This document shows positions 17,607-25,633 of a stretch of 64,000 bases of DNA, piece after piece. The stretch comes from Campylobacter sp. RM6914 (GTDB lineage Bacteria > Campylobacterota > Campylobacteria > Campylobacterales > Campylobacteraceae): assembly GCF_004803835.1 (NCBI RefSeq), contig NZ_CP012545.1:1116001-1180000 (forward strand). Reading direction: 5' to 3'. The notes under the pieces were generated by a model. It did no database searches and was not told where the DNA came from. It worked only from the letters and a program-made list of their open reading frames with translations. Positions within the stretch are counted from its first letter, which is position 1. Each line of letters starts with the position of its first letter. A program made the translations under genes and the position numbers.

Positions 17607-18980
17607 CTATTTACTTATAAATAACACGCCTAAATTATCATCTTCTTTAATGCCAAGCTCGATAAGTGCGCCGTTGCTAACATCATCATAAAACCTATCG
17701 TCTATGAAAAATTTAGACATACTAACACCGACATTCATATCTTTTGAGATAAAAAAGGCTAAAATTTTATTCGCTATTATACTTAAAAGTTTCTCATAAC
17801 CGCTTAAAATCTGGTCAAATTTGTCATTTACTCCGACAAAAATTTTACTCATTTGCTCTAGCTTTTCTCTTTTTAAAGCAACAACAAGCCTCATATCAAA
17901 ATCACCGTAAAAAACTATACACGCGGTTAAAAGGTCGTTATTTACACGAAGGTCACAAGCTGACACCTTCATACGAACTGATAAAATTTCATTCCCCAAA
18001 AGTGCAGAAACGGAATTTGTCGCACACTCTATGATAAAAGGCAAAATTTCAACTATACCCTTTGAAATATGCCTTGGCTGATAGCCAAAAGCATCTTTTG
18101 GTACATAAACCGTGCCGTTATCATCAAGAAATTCTTGTAAATTTTTATATAAAAGCACATTTGTTTGCTTTAGCCCTTCGACTAAATTTGGAGATAAATT
18201 TTTTTCATTTACTCCGCATATTATAAGTATTGCGCCATATTTTGCGCTGTATTGGGCAAGTCGGATCAAAAAATTTGCCCCATGGACGTTTATCGTCGTA
18301 TTTATCCAAAATATAAATAGCTTAAACCCGACTTTTAACATATTTTTATGATAATCCATATTAAAAATCTCTATAAAAGACGAGTCGATAATACCGTTGG
18401 TTTTATAAATAACAGAGTTATCCTTGATAAAAGTTTGCAAAAGCGACGGCTTTTCGACTAAGTGTGTTCTTGCGGTAATTGCGTATTTGTATCTCTTTTT
18501 TTGATTAGAAAACAAGGTTCTGTTTTTAGAAATTTGAACCTTATAGTTGCGCTCTTGAAGTCTTTTTTGCAAGTCCTCTCTATGCTCCTGTGACTCTACA
18601 AAAAGCAAAACAGAACCTTTTGTATCCACAAGCGTCCTATCAAGGAAAATCCTTGCTATATCTTCGGTTTCAAAAAGTGAAAAATTTATAGACTTGCTAA
18701 ATGAAGTTTTCATCATTATATCGTGCAGTGCAATACTGTAATCACAAATTCCAACTTCGACTTTTAGCTCTTTTGAAAGCTCTTTTAGTCTAACTATGGC
18801 TTGGTTAAGCCATGCCGGAGCAAAAAACACGACATCCTTAAAAGAGAGTAAAAGATGTGAAACACCTCTGGCTCTAACCAGTTTTACTCTCTCATCATCA
18901 AGTAAATAATGCGGGGTATGAAGCTCTAAAAACCCAAACGCACGAATAACTGCAAATGATGAGTTAAAGGTTATTTTCAT
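17607..18980 (-). CDS. Multi-domain protein: STAS – receiver-like – STAS – CheX-like (tentative)
   Basis: I recognise no named family for this 457-residue cytoplasmic protein, but its layout can be read. Residues 15-115 look like a STAS fold; 123-150 (SVLLFVESQEHREDLQKRL) look like the start of a degenerate receiver; 188-290 match STAS well (NGIIDSSFIEIFNMD, then GANFLIRLAQYSAKYGAILIICGVNE); 305-457 resemble CheX/CheC-type chemotaxis phosphatases (ILPFIIECATNSVSALLG, then YGDFDMRLVVALKREK). The E-x-x-N catalytic pair of CheX is not intact around 396-400, so it may only bind. It overlaps the HDOD-like gene by 17 bases. Confidence 0.7.
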   Translation of the reverse strand: MKITFNSSFAVIRAFGFLELHTPHYLLDDERVKLVRARGVSHLLLSFKDVVFFAPAWLNQAIVRLKELSKELKVEVGICDYSIALHDIMMKTSFSKSINFSLFETEDIARIFLDRTLVDTKGSVLLFVESQEHREDLQKRLQERNYKVQISKNRTLFSNQKKRYKYAITARTHLVEKPSLLQTFIKDNSVIYKTNGIIDSSFIEIFNMDYHKNMLKVGFKLFIFWINTTINVHGANFLIRLAQYSAKYGAILIICGVNEKNLSPNLVEGLKQTNVLLYKNLQEFLDDNGTVYVPKDAFGYQPRHISKGIVEILPFIIECATNSVSALLGNEILSVRMKVSACDLRVNNDLLTACIVFYGDFDMRLVVALKREKLEQMSKIFVGVNDKFDQILSGYEKLLSIIANKILAFFISKDMNVGVSMSKFFIDDRFYDDVSNGALIELGIKEDDNLGVLFISK

Positions 18981-19728
18981 GAGCCAATGCCTTTTTAAAA
19001 TTAACCAACATCTCGCCTGTCACATCAATATCTAAATTTAAGATCATATCAAAACCCATATCTGAAAATTCAGGCCTGCAAAACTCATAAATAAGCAAAA
19101 TTCTTAAATAATCGCTAAGCTTTTTATCCTCTTCACTTAAGTTTTCAAGCTCAAAACCAGCCGTTTTGCAAACCAAGTCAAATAAGCTTGTGCCATATAA
19201 ATTTTTTAAAATTCTATCATAACTAACATCTGAATTTCTTACTACGTATTCAAAATTATGAGATAGATCAGAAAATATAATCTCACAAACCACAATACTC
19301 AAAAGAGCGTATGCGCTAAGGTGTAAATTTCGATCATTTTTTTGTTCTAAATAGCTTATAAGTCTGTTCCAATCAGATAAAATTTTAGCATTTAGTTCGA
19401 CTATTTTTATAGCATTTGTGTTAAAAATTTTCCAATTTTTAGGAATTTTAAAAAATATAAAATACGAATACACAATAAGCTTAAAAATATCAGGTCCCAG
19501 CAAATGCGAGATAACAACAATATCTTTGCTATTTATGTCTACCTTTGTGCCAAAATCAACCTTGCGCAAAAGCGTAAAAAAGTATGTTTTAAATGTTTTA
19601 TCTTCTGATATGATTTTAATGGCTTCAGCTATTTGAGAATTTAAAAGAAGTCCTTTACACTCTTGTAAATTTTTAGAAAGTAAAAGAATTTGCTCTATTT
19701 TTTTATCAATTTGCTCTTTTAAAAGCAT
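18964..19728 (-). CDS. HDOD-like domain protein (tentative)
   Basis: A 254-residue soluble protein. From residue 30 on it follows the HDOD pattern without metal residues: AIKIISEDKTFKTYFFTLLRK, then ISHLLGPDIFKLIVYSYF in the place of the LG..L..LV segment, a helical middle, and LKNLYGTSLFDLVCKTAGF in the place of the late G-x-x-HxxV helix. HDOD proteins act as non-catalytic signalling scaffolds, some tied to chemotaxis or c-di-GMP. It is the first gene of a probable four-gene unit ending in rpe and dnaQ. The call rests on pattern reading only. Confidence 0.65.
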   Translation of the reverse strand: MLLKEQIDKKIEQILLLSKNLQECKGLLLNSQIAEAIKIISEDKTFKTYFFTLLRKVDFGTKVDINSKDIVVISHLLGPDIFKLIVYSYFIFFKIPKNWKIFNTNAIKIVELNAKILSDWNRLISYLEQKNDRNLHLSAYALLSIVVCEIIFSDLSHNFEYVVRNSDVSYDRILKNLYGTSLFDLVCKTAGFELENLSEEDKKLSDYLRILLIYEFCRPEFSDMGFDMILNLDIDVTGEMLVNFKKALAHENNL

Positions 19729-19845
19729 TTGTGTTCCAAAATAATTTAATTTTTTTAATTAATTCGTAATTTTATCTATTATTTTTTTAAAAATCAATAC
19801 GAAAAGTATCTTGTATCTTTAAGCATTCCTTTTGTTTATTTTAGA

Positions 19846-19851
19846 TACAAT
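19846..19851 (+). promoter_or_regulatory. Candidate -10 box for rpmB
   Basis: TACAAT within TTTTAGATACAAT, preceded by T-rich blocks in phase, as in strong Campylobacter promoters. It lies 31 bases before the rpmB ATG. Confidence 0.5.
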
Positions 19852-19882
19852 CAGCAGAAATTTTTGTTTATAAGGAAAAAAA

Positions 19883-20074
19883 ATGTCAAGAAGATGTGCC
19901 ATAACAGGTAAAGGTCCTATGGTTGGAAACAACGTAAGCCACGCCAACAATAAGACTAAAAGAAGATTTATGCCAAACCTAAGAACGATTCACGTTACTT
20001 TAGAAGATGGCACCACTAGAAAAATCAAAGTTGCTGCTTCAACTCTTAGAACAATGAAAAAGCAATCAAACTAG
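19883..20074 (+). CDS. rpmB: 50S ribosomal protein L28
   Basis: A 63-residue ribosomal protein with the L28 signature: [27 protein letters not shown] and a basic C-terminal half. It lacks a CxxC zinc pair, the common C-minus form. A strong promoter-like region and an AAGGAA site precede it. The K+ channel gene follows after 21 bases. Confidence 0.97.
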   Translation: MSRRCAITGKGPMVGNNVSHANNKTKRRFMPNLRTIHVTLEDGTTRKIKVAASTLRTMKKQSN

Positions 20075-20095
20075 TATGTAAAATGAGAGGAATTT

Positions 20096-21226
20096 ATGTC
20101 TTTTATAACAAGGCTTAAAAAATTCCTCAACTGGTCTAGCTCAACAAAGCCGGAAATAAACCTCAACACTGAACTATACGAACAACTAAAGCCCTTCAGA
20201 CTTCCGCTTATCTGCGTCGTTTTAATGATGACGGTAGGTTCGCTCGGATATGTATTTATCGATAACTTTTCATTAATAGACGGCATATATCAAGCAGGTA
20301 TGACATTTACCACGGTCGGTTTTACCGAAGTCGCACCTATATCGACAAAAGGACGACTTTTTACCATCACCTTTATATTGCTTGGTTTTGTTGTTTTTAC
20401 GTTTTCTATCGGTATCTTGGTGGAGGTTTTAAAAAAAGGTCTATTAATCGGTATTTTAAAGGAAAGAAACATGCTTTATAAGATCGCGAGACTAAAAAAT
20501 CACTTTATAATCTGCTATCATAACATATACACCATAGAGCTTAGTGCACAATTTAGAGAAAACCATATACCTTTTGTAGTAGTGGATAATAGGGATGATC
20601 TAGCCGAACTTGCAGAAGAACATAAATACCCCTACTTTATCAAAGCTCAGCCACATACCCAAACAGCATTTTTAAAAACGCACCTCTCAAGCGCAAAGGG
20701 ACTAATAACTCTAAGTCCAAACATCGCTGACAATATCGCACTCATCGCTTCGGTTAGACTTTACGAAAAAGAGATCGGTAGAAAAAGACCATTTTTCGTA
20801 ATGACCAACTCTGACAACGAAGATGATACCGAGCGCCTCAAAAAACTAGGAGCAAATAGCGTCGTTAGCCCGTCTCGTCTAGTAGCACAAAGACTAAGCG
20901 CCATGAGTGTGCGTCCTGATATGGAAAACATGTTAGAGCAGTTTTTATACAAAAAAGACTCACCGATCGATATAGAGGAAATTTTAGTGCCTGACTACTC
21001 GTGGGTTAGATTTAAAAGGTTAAAAGAGACACATCTACGTAATATCACAAACGCCGACGTGGTAGGTATCCGCGACATGAACAACAAATTCATACCGATG
21101 CCAAACGGCGATACTCTCATAGGCACCGGGACAAAACTTCTAGTTATCGGAACGGTTGATGGTATACGTCTTACAAAGCGCGTGATAAAAAGCAAACACA
21201 AACCAGAGGAATTTAAATATGTTTAA
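20096..21226 (+). CDS. Two-helix potassium channel with RCK (TrkA-type) cytoplasmic domains
   Basis: A 376-residue ion channel. Two membrane helices (about 35-56 and 87-110) flank a pore loop with the K+ filter TTVGFTE at residues 72-78. The cytoplasmic part has a TrkA-N-like Rossmann domain (about 134-245) and a TrkA-C domain (about 290-370, ending LLVIGTVDGI). The usual Gly-rich loop GxGxxG is replaced by IICYHNIY, so nucleotide binding at the standard site looks lost. It sits between rpmB and argJ, overlapping argJ by eight bases. Confidence 0.9.
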   Translation: MSFITRLKKFLNWSSSTKPEINLNTELYEQLKPFRLPLICVVLMMTVGSLGYVFIDNFSLIDGIYQAGMTFTTVGFTEVAPISTKGRLFTITFILLGFVVFTFSIGILVEVLKKGLLIGILKERNMLYKIARLKNHFIICYHNIYTIELSAQFRENHIPFVVVDNRDDLAELAEEHKYPYFIKAQPHTQTAFLKTHLSSAKGLITLSPNIADNIALIASVRLYEKEIGRKRPFFVMTNSDNEDDTERLKKLGANSVVSPSRLVAQRLSAMSVRPDMENMLEQFLYKKDSPIDIEEILVPDYSWVRFKRLKETHLRNITNADVVGIRDMNNKFIPMPNGDTLIGTGTKLLVIGTVDGIRLTKRVIKSKHKPEEFKYV

Positions 21227-22409
21227 AATAACTGCTCTACAAAACGGGCTTGAGAATGTTGATGGATTTTATTTTGGAGGAGTAAAGTCAGGTTTTAAAA
21301 AAGATGCAAACGATCTAGGTTTCATAAGAAGCGACGAAGCTGTAGATGTTAGTGCAAATTTTACAAGTAATAAATTTAGAGCCGCTCCTATAAGGCATTT
21401 TTTAAAATACCCTAAAAATTTTAAAACAAATTTCATCTTGCTAAATTCTAAAAACGCAAATGCAATGACCGGAGAAGCTGGAGTTAATGATATAGATACT
21501 CTTTTTACAAGACTAAAAGAGACATTAAATTTAAACCTTGTAAATCCGATCATGAGCTCAACCGGCGTCATAGGATATAGGCTAAATATCGATAAAATCT
21601 CAGCATCGTTTGATAAATTTGAGCTAAATTCTCGTGACAGCAACGCAACCGTAAGCGCGATAATGACAACAGATAGCTTTAAAAAAGAGCTTGCTTATGA
21701 AGTAGAGCTTAAAGACGGTTCTAAATTTAAAATAGCTGCGATATGCAAGGGTGCAGGTATGATAAATCCGGCATTTGCAACCATGCTTTGCTTTATCTTA
21801 ACCGACGCAAACATACCAAAAGAAGATATGGATGAACTTTTAGATGGTGCAGTAAAACAAAGCTTTAACTGTGTAAGCGTGGATGGCGATACCTCAACAA
21901 ATGACACCGTCATGCTTTTAAGCTCACGCAAATCAAACTCTTATAATAAAAATGCTTTCAAAGAAGTTTTAAATCTACTCACAAAAGAGCTTTCTCTTAT
22001 GCTAGTTAAAGACGGCGAAGGTTCAACAAAAGTAGTAGAATTTGAAGTAAAAGGCGCAAAAAATTTAGAAGAGGCTCAGCGCGCAGCAAAAGCTCTTTCA
22101 AATTCGCTTCTAGTAAAGACGGCGATATTTGGAGAAGATCCAAACTGGGGACGTATAGCCTCAACTATCGGCGCTAGTAATGTAGAGTGTGATGAAGACA
22201 AGCTTGTAATCTTTTACGACGATGTGTTGCTTTATGATAAAAATCACAAAGAACTTGACAAGGCTCGCGAAGCCGATGCTCACGCGATAATGCAAAAACC
22301 AAACTATAAAATAAGCTGCGATCTTGGTGTGGGAGAAGCAAATTTTAGTGCATACGGATGTGACTTGGGTCATGCATATGTTAGTATAAACGCTGATTAT
22401 CGTTCATAG
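21219..22409 (+). CDS. argJ: Ornithine acetyltransferase / N-acetylglutamate synthase ArgJ
   Basis: ArgJ recycles the acetyl group between N-acetylornithine and glutamate in arginine synthesis. The 396-residue precursor should cleave itself before the Thr in FATMLCF near residue 190, within KGAGMINPAFATML. Other signatures are MSSTGVIG and the late FGEDPNWGRI. Whether it is bifunctional or only transfers acetyl cannot be decided from sequence. No other arg gene is in the window. Its ATG lies inside the end of the channel gene. Confidence 0.94.
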   Translation: MFKITALQNGLENVDGFYFGGVKSGFKKDANDLGFIRSDEAVDVSANFTSNKFRAAPIRHFLKYPKNFKTNFILLNSKNANAMTGEAGVNDIDTLFTRLKETLNLNLVNPIMSSTGVIGYRLNIDKISASFDKFELNSRDSNATVSAIMTTDSFKKELAYEVELKDGSKFKIAAICKGAGMINPAFATMLCFILTDANIPKEDMDELLDGAVKQSFNCVSVDGDTSTNDTVMLLSSRKSNSYNKNAFKEVLNLLTKELSLMLVKDGEGSTKVVEFEVKGAKNLEEAQRAAKALSNSLLVKTAIFGEDPNWGRIASTIGASNVECDEDKLVIFYDDVLLYDKNHKELDKAREADAHAIMQKPNYKISCDLGVGEANFSAYGCDLGHAYVSINADYRS

Positions 22410-22421
22410 TTAAACATTTAC

Positions 22422-22460
22422 TCTCCTTTGTTAGAATTTGTAAATTTTTAACAAAGGAGA
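22422..22460 (+). promoter_or_regulatory. Perfect 12-bp inverted repeat enclosing the Shine-Dalgarno of the next gene
   Basis: TCTCCTTTGTTA (22422-22433) is the exact reverse complement of TAACAAAGGAGA (22449-22460), and three further pairs (one G-U) can extend the stem inward. The right arm holds the whole ribosome site AAGGAG (22454-22459), five bases before the ATG at 22465. In a transcript that reads through from argJ the site would be buried in the stem. Confidence 0.7.
22432..22437 (+). promoter_or_regulatory. Candidate -10 box inside the hairpin
   Basis: TAGAAT lies at the inner end of the left arm. A transcript starting about seven bases later (near 22444) would lack the left arm, leaving the ribosome site free. 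Confidence 0.35.
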
Positions 22461-22464
22461 CCTT

Positions 22465-22671
22465 ATGTTACATGAGCACACGGATCTTATCAACGAGTTA
22501 AAAACAAAAAACGCACGTTTTGCTTCACTTTGTCAGAAGCATAAAGAACTAGATGCGCAGATAGATAGAGGCTCTTTGGGTGCAAAAGAGCTTGAAATAC
22601 TAAAAAAAGAAAAACTAAGATTAAAAGATGAAATTTATTCTGAAGTTTTAAAGTATAAAAATTCTATATAA
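22465..22671 (+). CDS. Small YdcH-like (DUF465) protein
   Basis: A 68-residue helical hairpin protein with the YdcH pattern: HEHTDLINELKTKNARFASLCQKHKELDAQI in the first helix, and LEILKKEKLRLKDEIYSEVLKY in the second. The family is widespread in proteobacteria; its role is not established. It has a strong AAGGAG site held within a 12-bp inverted repeat, so its translation may be controlled by how its message starts. It ends two bases before the convergent cysE stop. Confidence 0.8.
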   Translation: MLHEHTDLINELKTKNARFASLCQKHKELDAQIDRGSLGAKELEILKKEKLRLKDEIYSEVLKYKNSI

Positions 22672-22673
22672 AC

Positions 22674-23231
22674 CTAAATCATAAACTCCGGCTCGTATTT
22701 ATTGCCATTTACTCTAACCACGCGAGCCGGGATCCCAACAACCGTAGCGTTTCTAGGAACATTTTTTAAAACAACCGAATTTGCACCGATCTTTGCACCA
22801 TCTCCTATAGTTATCGCTCCAAGTATTTTTGCGCCTGCAGCTATAGTTACTCCATTGCCAACCGTTGGATGGCGCTTGCCACACTCTTTTCCCGTGCCGC
22901 CAAGTGTAACTTGATGATACATCATCACATCATCTCCAATCTGCGCAGTCTCTCCTATAACAACACCCATACCATGGTCTATAAAAAATCTACGACCTAT
23001 CGTAGCACCAGGATGTATCTCAATACCGGTTATAAATCTTGAAATTTGTGAAATAAATCTAGCTAAGAAAAAGCGCTCTTTTTTATATAAAAAGTGCGCG
23101 AATTTATGTATCGCTATAGCATGAATGCCGGGAGTGTTTATAAGTATTGCTACAAAACAGCACTTTTTAACAGAGGGGTCTTTCTCTTTTACGACCCCTA
23201 CTAGCTCTTTTATCTCAGCCCAAAAATTCAT
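22674..23231 (-). CDS. cysE: Serine O-acetyltransferase CysE
   Basis: CysE makes O-acetylserine, the substrate of CysK. The 185-residue protein has a short helical N-domain and the left-handed beta-helix of hexapeptide repeats with the usual sites: [31 protein letters not shown]... region, HRHPTVG-type loop as [10 protein letters not shown], and GANSVVLK. I prefer the ATG at 23231 to a GTG three codons earlier inside the cysK end. It follows cysK directly, so the two steps of cysteine synthesis form one unit. It is somewhat shorter than enteric CysE, as usual for the short form. Confidence 0.93.
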   Translation of the reverse strand: MNFWAEIKELVGVVKEKDPSVKKCCFVAILINTPGIHAIAIHKFAHFLYKKERFFLARFISQISRFITGIEIHPGATIGRRFFIDHGMGVVIGETAQIGDDVMMYHQVTLGGTGKECGKRHPTVGNGVTIAAGAKILGAITIGDGAKIGANSVVLKNVPRNATVVGIPARVVRVNGNKYEPEFMI

Positions 23232-23232
23232 A

Positions 23233-24138
23233 TCACACACCGTAAAGTTCAGTGCTTAGGTATCTTTCACCATTATCCGGAGCTATAAAAAGAACCTTTT
23301 TACCTTTTCCAAGCGCCTTAGCCACGCGTCTTGCGGCAACATAAGCAGCACCACCGCTAATACCAAAAAGTATACCCTCGCTTTTAGCAACTTCTCTTGC
23401 GCCAAGCATAGCATCTTCGTTGCTGATTTTTTGAATTTCATCAACAATATCAAGATTCATCGTATCAGGAACAAATCCAGCACCAATGCCTTGAATTTTA
23501 TGAGGTGAAGGATTTCCGCCGCTTAATACAGGTGAAGCCTCAGGCTCTACGGCTACTATTTTGGTGTTATAGCCTTTTTCTTTTAGTTTTTTAGCAACAC
23601 CGCTTATAGTTCCACCGGTGCCAACTCCCGCAACAAAAGCATCAAGCGAGTCAAAGTCGGCTATGATCTCAACGCCAGTATTTAGCTCGTGAGCCTCTGG
23701 GTTAAATTCGTTTTCAAATTGACTTAATATCACATGATTTGGCTGGGCAGCTAGCTCGGTAGCACGCGCTATAGCGCCCTTCATACCTTTTGCTGCTTCG
23801 GTTAGCTCTAGCTTTGCTCCATACGCCGCTACTATCTTGCGACGCTCTATACTCATACTTTCAGGCATACAAAGGACGACCTTAAATCCAAGTGCGCTTC
23901 CTACCATGGCTACGCCTATTCCGGTATTGCCGCTTGTAGGCTCAACTATAGTATCGCCGTCTTTTAGCTTACCGTTTTGTAGCATTTTCTGTATCATGTT
24001 AAAAGCGATTCTGTCTTTAACAGAACTTCCTGGATTAAAAAATTCAAGCTTAGCATAAATTTCAGCTTCATTTTCGCCTGATTTTAGTTTAACTACCGGG
24101 GTTTTGCCGATAGTTTGTGTGATATTTTCATATATCAT
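23233..24138 (-). CDS. cysK: Cysteine synthase (O-acetylserine sulfhydrylase)
   Basis: A PLP enzyme converting O-acetylserine and sulfide to cysteine. The 301 residues show the Schiff-base Lys41 in NPGSSVKDR, the TSGNTGIG substrate loop near 69, the phosphate loop GTGGTISG near 171, and the Ser near the pyridine nitrogen in FGISGGAA. It could equally be the CysM isozyme; the two cannot be told apart with certainty here. It leads the cysK–cysE unit behind a palindromic promoter. Confidence 0.93.
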   Translation of the reverse strand: MIYENITQTIGKTPVVKLKSGENEAEIYAKLEFFNPGSSVKDRIAFNMIQKMLQNGKLKDGDTIVEPTSGNTGIGVAMVGSALGFKVVLCMPESMSIERRKIVAAYGAKLELTEAAKGMKGAIARATELAAQPNHVILSQFENEFNPEAHELNTGVEIIADFDSLDAFVAGVGTGGTISGVAKKLKEKGYNTKIVAVEPEASPVLSGGNPSPHKIQGIGAGFVPDTMNLDIVDEIQKISNEDAMLGAREVAKSEGILFGISGGAAYVAARRVAKALGKGKKVLFIAPDNGERYLSTELYGV

Positions 24139-24161
24139 TTAGGTCTCCTTTAAAAGTAATA

Positions 24162-24176
24162 GGAGTATTTTACTCC
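24162..24176 (-). promoter_or_regulatory. Palindrome over the -10 box of cysK
   Basis: GGAGTA–TTT–TACTCC forms perfect 6-base arms. Read on the minus strand the centre is a -10 box TAAAAT (24167-24172), 29 bases before the cysK ATG. A repressor or activator binding there would block the promoter. Its CTCC also matches the AGGAG ribosome site downstream. Confidence 0.45.
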
Positions 24177-24203
24177 ATGAAATGTAAATTTAAAGTAACT
24201 TTA

Positions 24204-24872
24204 TCAAATTTTTGTATTTTTTAGTACCAATTCTCCGCTTTTGCTCAAATTTTTGCCTTTGAAATTTTCCTTGCAAAACTCAAGTATGAGTCCATGGTAT
24301 AGCTTTAAAATTTCAACTTCGTCGTATTTATCGCCTAAAATTTTATAAATTTTATCGTATTCAAGCGCGCTCAACCACTCGGAAGCCTCATCATAGCTTT
24401 CAAATTCATATCCTAAATGAGTTAAAATTCTAAGAGCATACGCATCAACTACCATATATGGTCTATTACAAGCATAAGCTAGTATCGCATCGCACGTCTC
24501 GGCGCCAACGCCTTTTACGCCAAGTAGCCACTCCCTATCAACACTCTCTTTAAAATTTTCAAAATTTTCAAATTCACTCTTTATTGCAGTGCAAAGTCCG
24601 TTTAGCCTCTTTGCCTTTGTGTTGTAAAATCCGCTAGGCTTTATAAGCATAGCAAGTTCTTGCACAGATAATGACAACACCGCATCAAGGCTTAGCTTGT
24701 TTGCGGTTTTTAAATTTAAAAGAGCTTTTTCTACATTTTTCCATGCGGTATTTTGAACGAGTATCGCACCGATAACAACTTCAAAAGTGCCCTCCTGTAG
24801 CCATCCTAACGCGTTAAAATCATCTCTTGTTTTGGAATTTAAAAGCGTCAAAAAAAGCTGAGTAGATGTCAT
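24204..24872 (-). CDS. 3-methyladenine DNA glycosylase, MagIII-like (endonuclease III superfamily)
   Basis: A 222-residue HhH-GPD protein. The helix-hairpin-helix is LLGVKGVGAETCDAI near residues 117-130 and the catalytic Asp is D143 in VVDAYALRIL. The Lys used by endonuclease III as lyase is Glu here (GVGAETC), and the C-terminal four-cysteine iron-sulfur cluster is missing. Both traits, plus PSGFYNTKAKRL and YHGLI.EF, agree with Helicobacter MagIII, a monofunctional glycosylase removing 3-methyladenine. It is the last of the eleven-gene run and overlaps the AAA protein. Confidence 0.85.
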   Translation of the reverse strand: MTSTQLFLTLLNSKTRDDFNALGWLQEGTFEVVIGAILVQNTAWKNVEKALLNLKTANKLSLDAVLSLSVQELAMLIKPSGFYNTKAKRLNGLCTAIKSEFENFENFKESVDREWLLGVKGVGAETCDAILAYACNRPYMVVDAYALRILTHLGYEFESYDEASEWLSALEYDKIYKILGDKYDEVEILKLYHGLILEFCKENFKGKNLSKSGELVLKNTKI

Positions 24873-25633
24873 TTAAAGCTATCCTTAAAAGCTATATAAA
24901 ACTGCTTTGCCGTGCGTCCGCTACGACTTGCACGCAAAGTTGCATAGTTTTTAGCAAGCTCGTGAAGCTTCTCTTTATCTCCGGTATAATCCTTAAAATA
25001 AAAATCAACTATCTTTAGGTAGTCGTTAAAGCTGCCTTGATAAAAACTTATCCAAAGACCAAATCTATCAGAAAGAGAAATTTTCTCCTGAGTTGCATCT
25101 GAGTAGTGAATTTCGTCTTGACTAACAAGAGTTGAAACATTATCGCTTTTATACTCGCTTAAAAGATGTCTTCGGTTTGAAGTAGCGTATATCAGGACGT
25201 TTTTAGGTGGTTTTTGTATAGAACCTTCCATGATCGGCTTTAAAAATTTATACTCTTTACTACCATCTTCAAAGCTCATATCATCGCAAAAGATGATAAA
25301 TTTAAACTCGCTTTTTCTAATCTCATCTATGATTTCAGGCAAAAATCGCAGGTCATCACAGCCTATCTCAATAACCCTAAGCCCTTTTGTATAAAATTTA
25401 GTAAAGACAGCCTTTACTAAACTACTCTTACCGCATCCACGCTCGCCCCAAAGCAAGACGTGATTTGCCTCTTTTGAGTCTATAAATTTTTGAGTATTTT
25501 CAAGCAGTTGTTCTTTTTGTGTTTCTATGCCAAGGAGTGAATTTATATCTACAAAATCAATATCGCTAACCGCTACAAGCTCATTTTTGCGTTCTCTAAA
25601 AACCGTTGCTAGGACATTTTCCCAATTAATCAT
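24869..25633 (-). CDS. AAA+ ATPase, DUF815 family
   Basis: A 254-residue P-loop protein with Walker A WGERGCGKSS near residue 62, Walker B FIIFCDDMSFE near 114, and a sensor-like YATSNRRHLL. DUF815 proteins are soluble AAA+ ATPases of unsettled function. It overlaps mfd by eight bases and the glycosylase by four, so it is embedded among repair genes; a role in repair is only suggested by that context. Confidence 0.88.
   Translation of the reverse strand: MINWENVLATVFRERKNELVAVSDIDFVDINSLLGIETQKEQLLENTQKFIDSKEANHVLLWGERGCGKSSLVKAVFTKFYTKGLRVIEIGCDDLRFLPEIIDEIRKSEFKFIIFCDDMSFEDGSKEYKFLKPIMEGSIQKPPKNVLIYATSNRRHLLSEYKSDNVSTLVSQDEIHYSDATQEKISLSDRFGLWISFYQGSFNDYLKIVDFYFKDYTGDKEKLHELAKNYATLRASRSGRTAKQFYIAFKDSFK

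Noticed and set aside
19727-19740. TTGGAAC on the minus strand at the start of the HDOD-like gene, resembling a sigma54 -24 box
   Set aside because: The following GC is nine, not ten, bases away and the site sits on the ribosome site and start codon of the gene.
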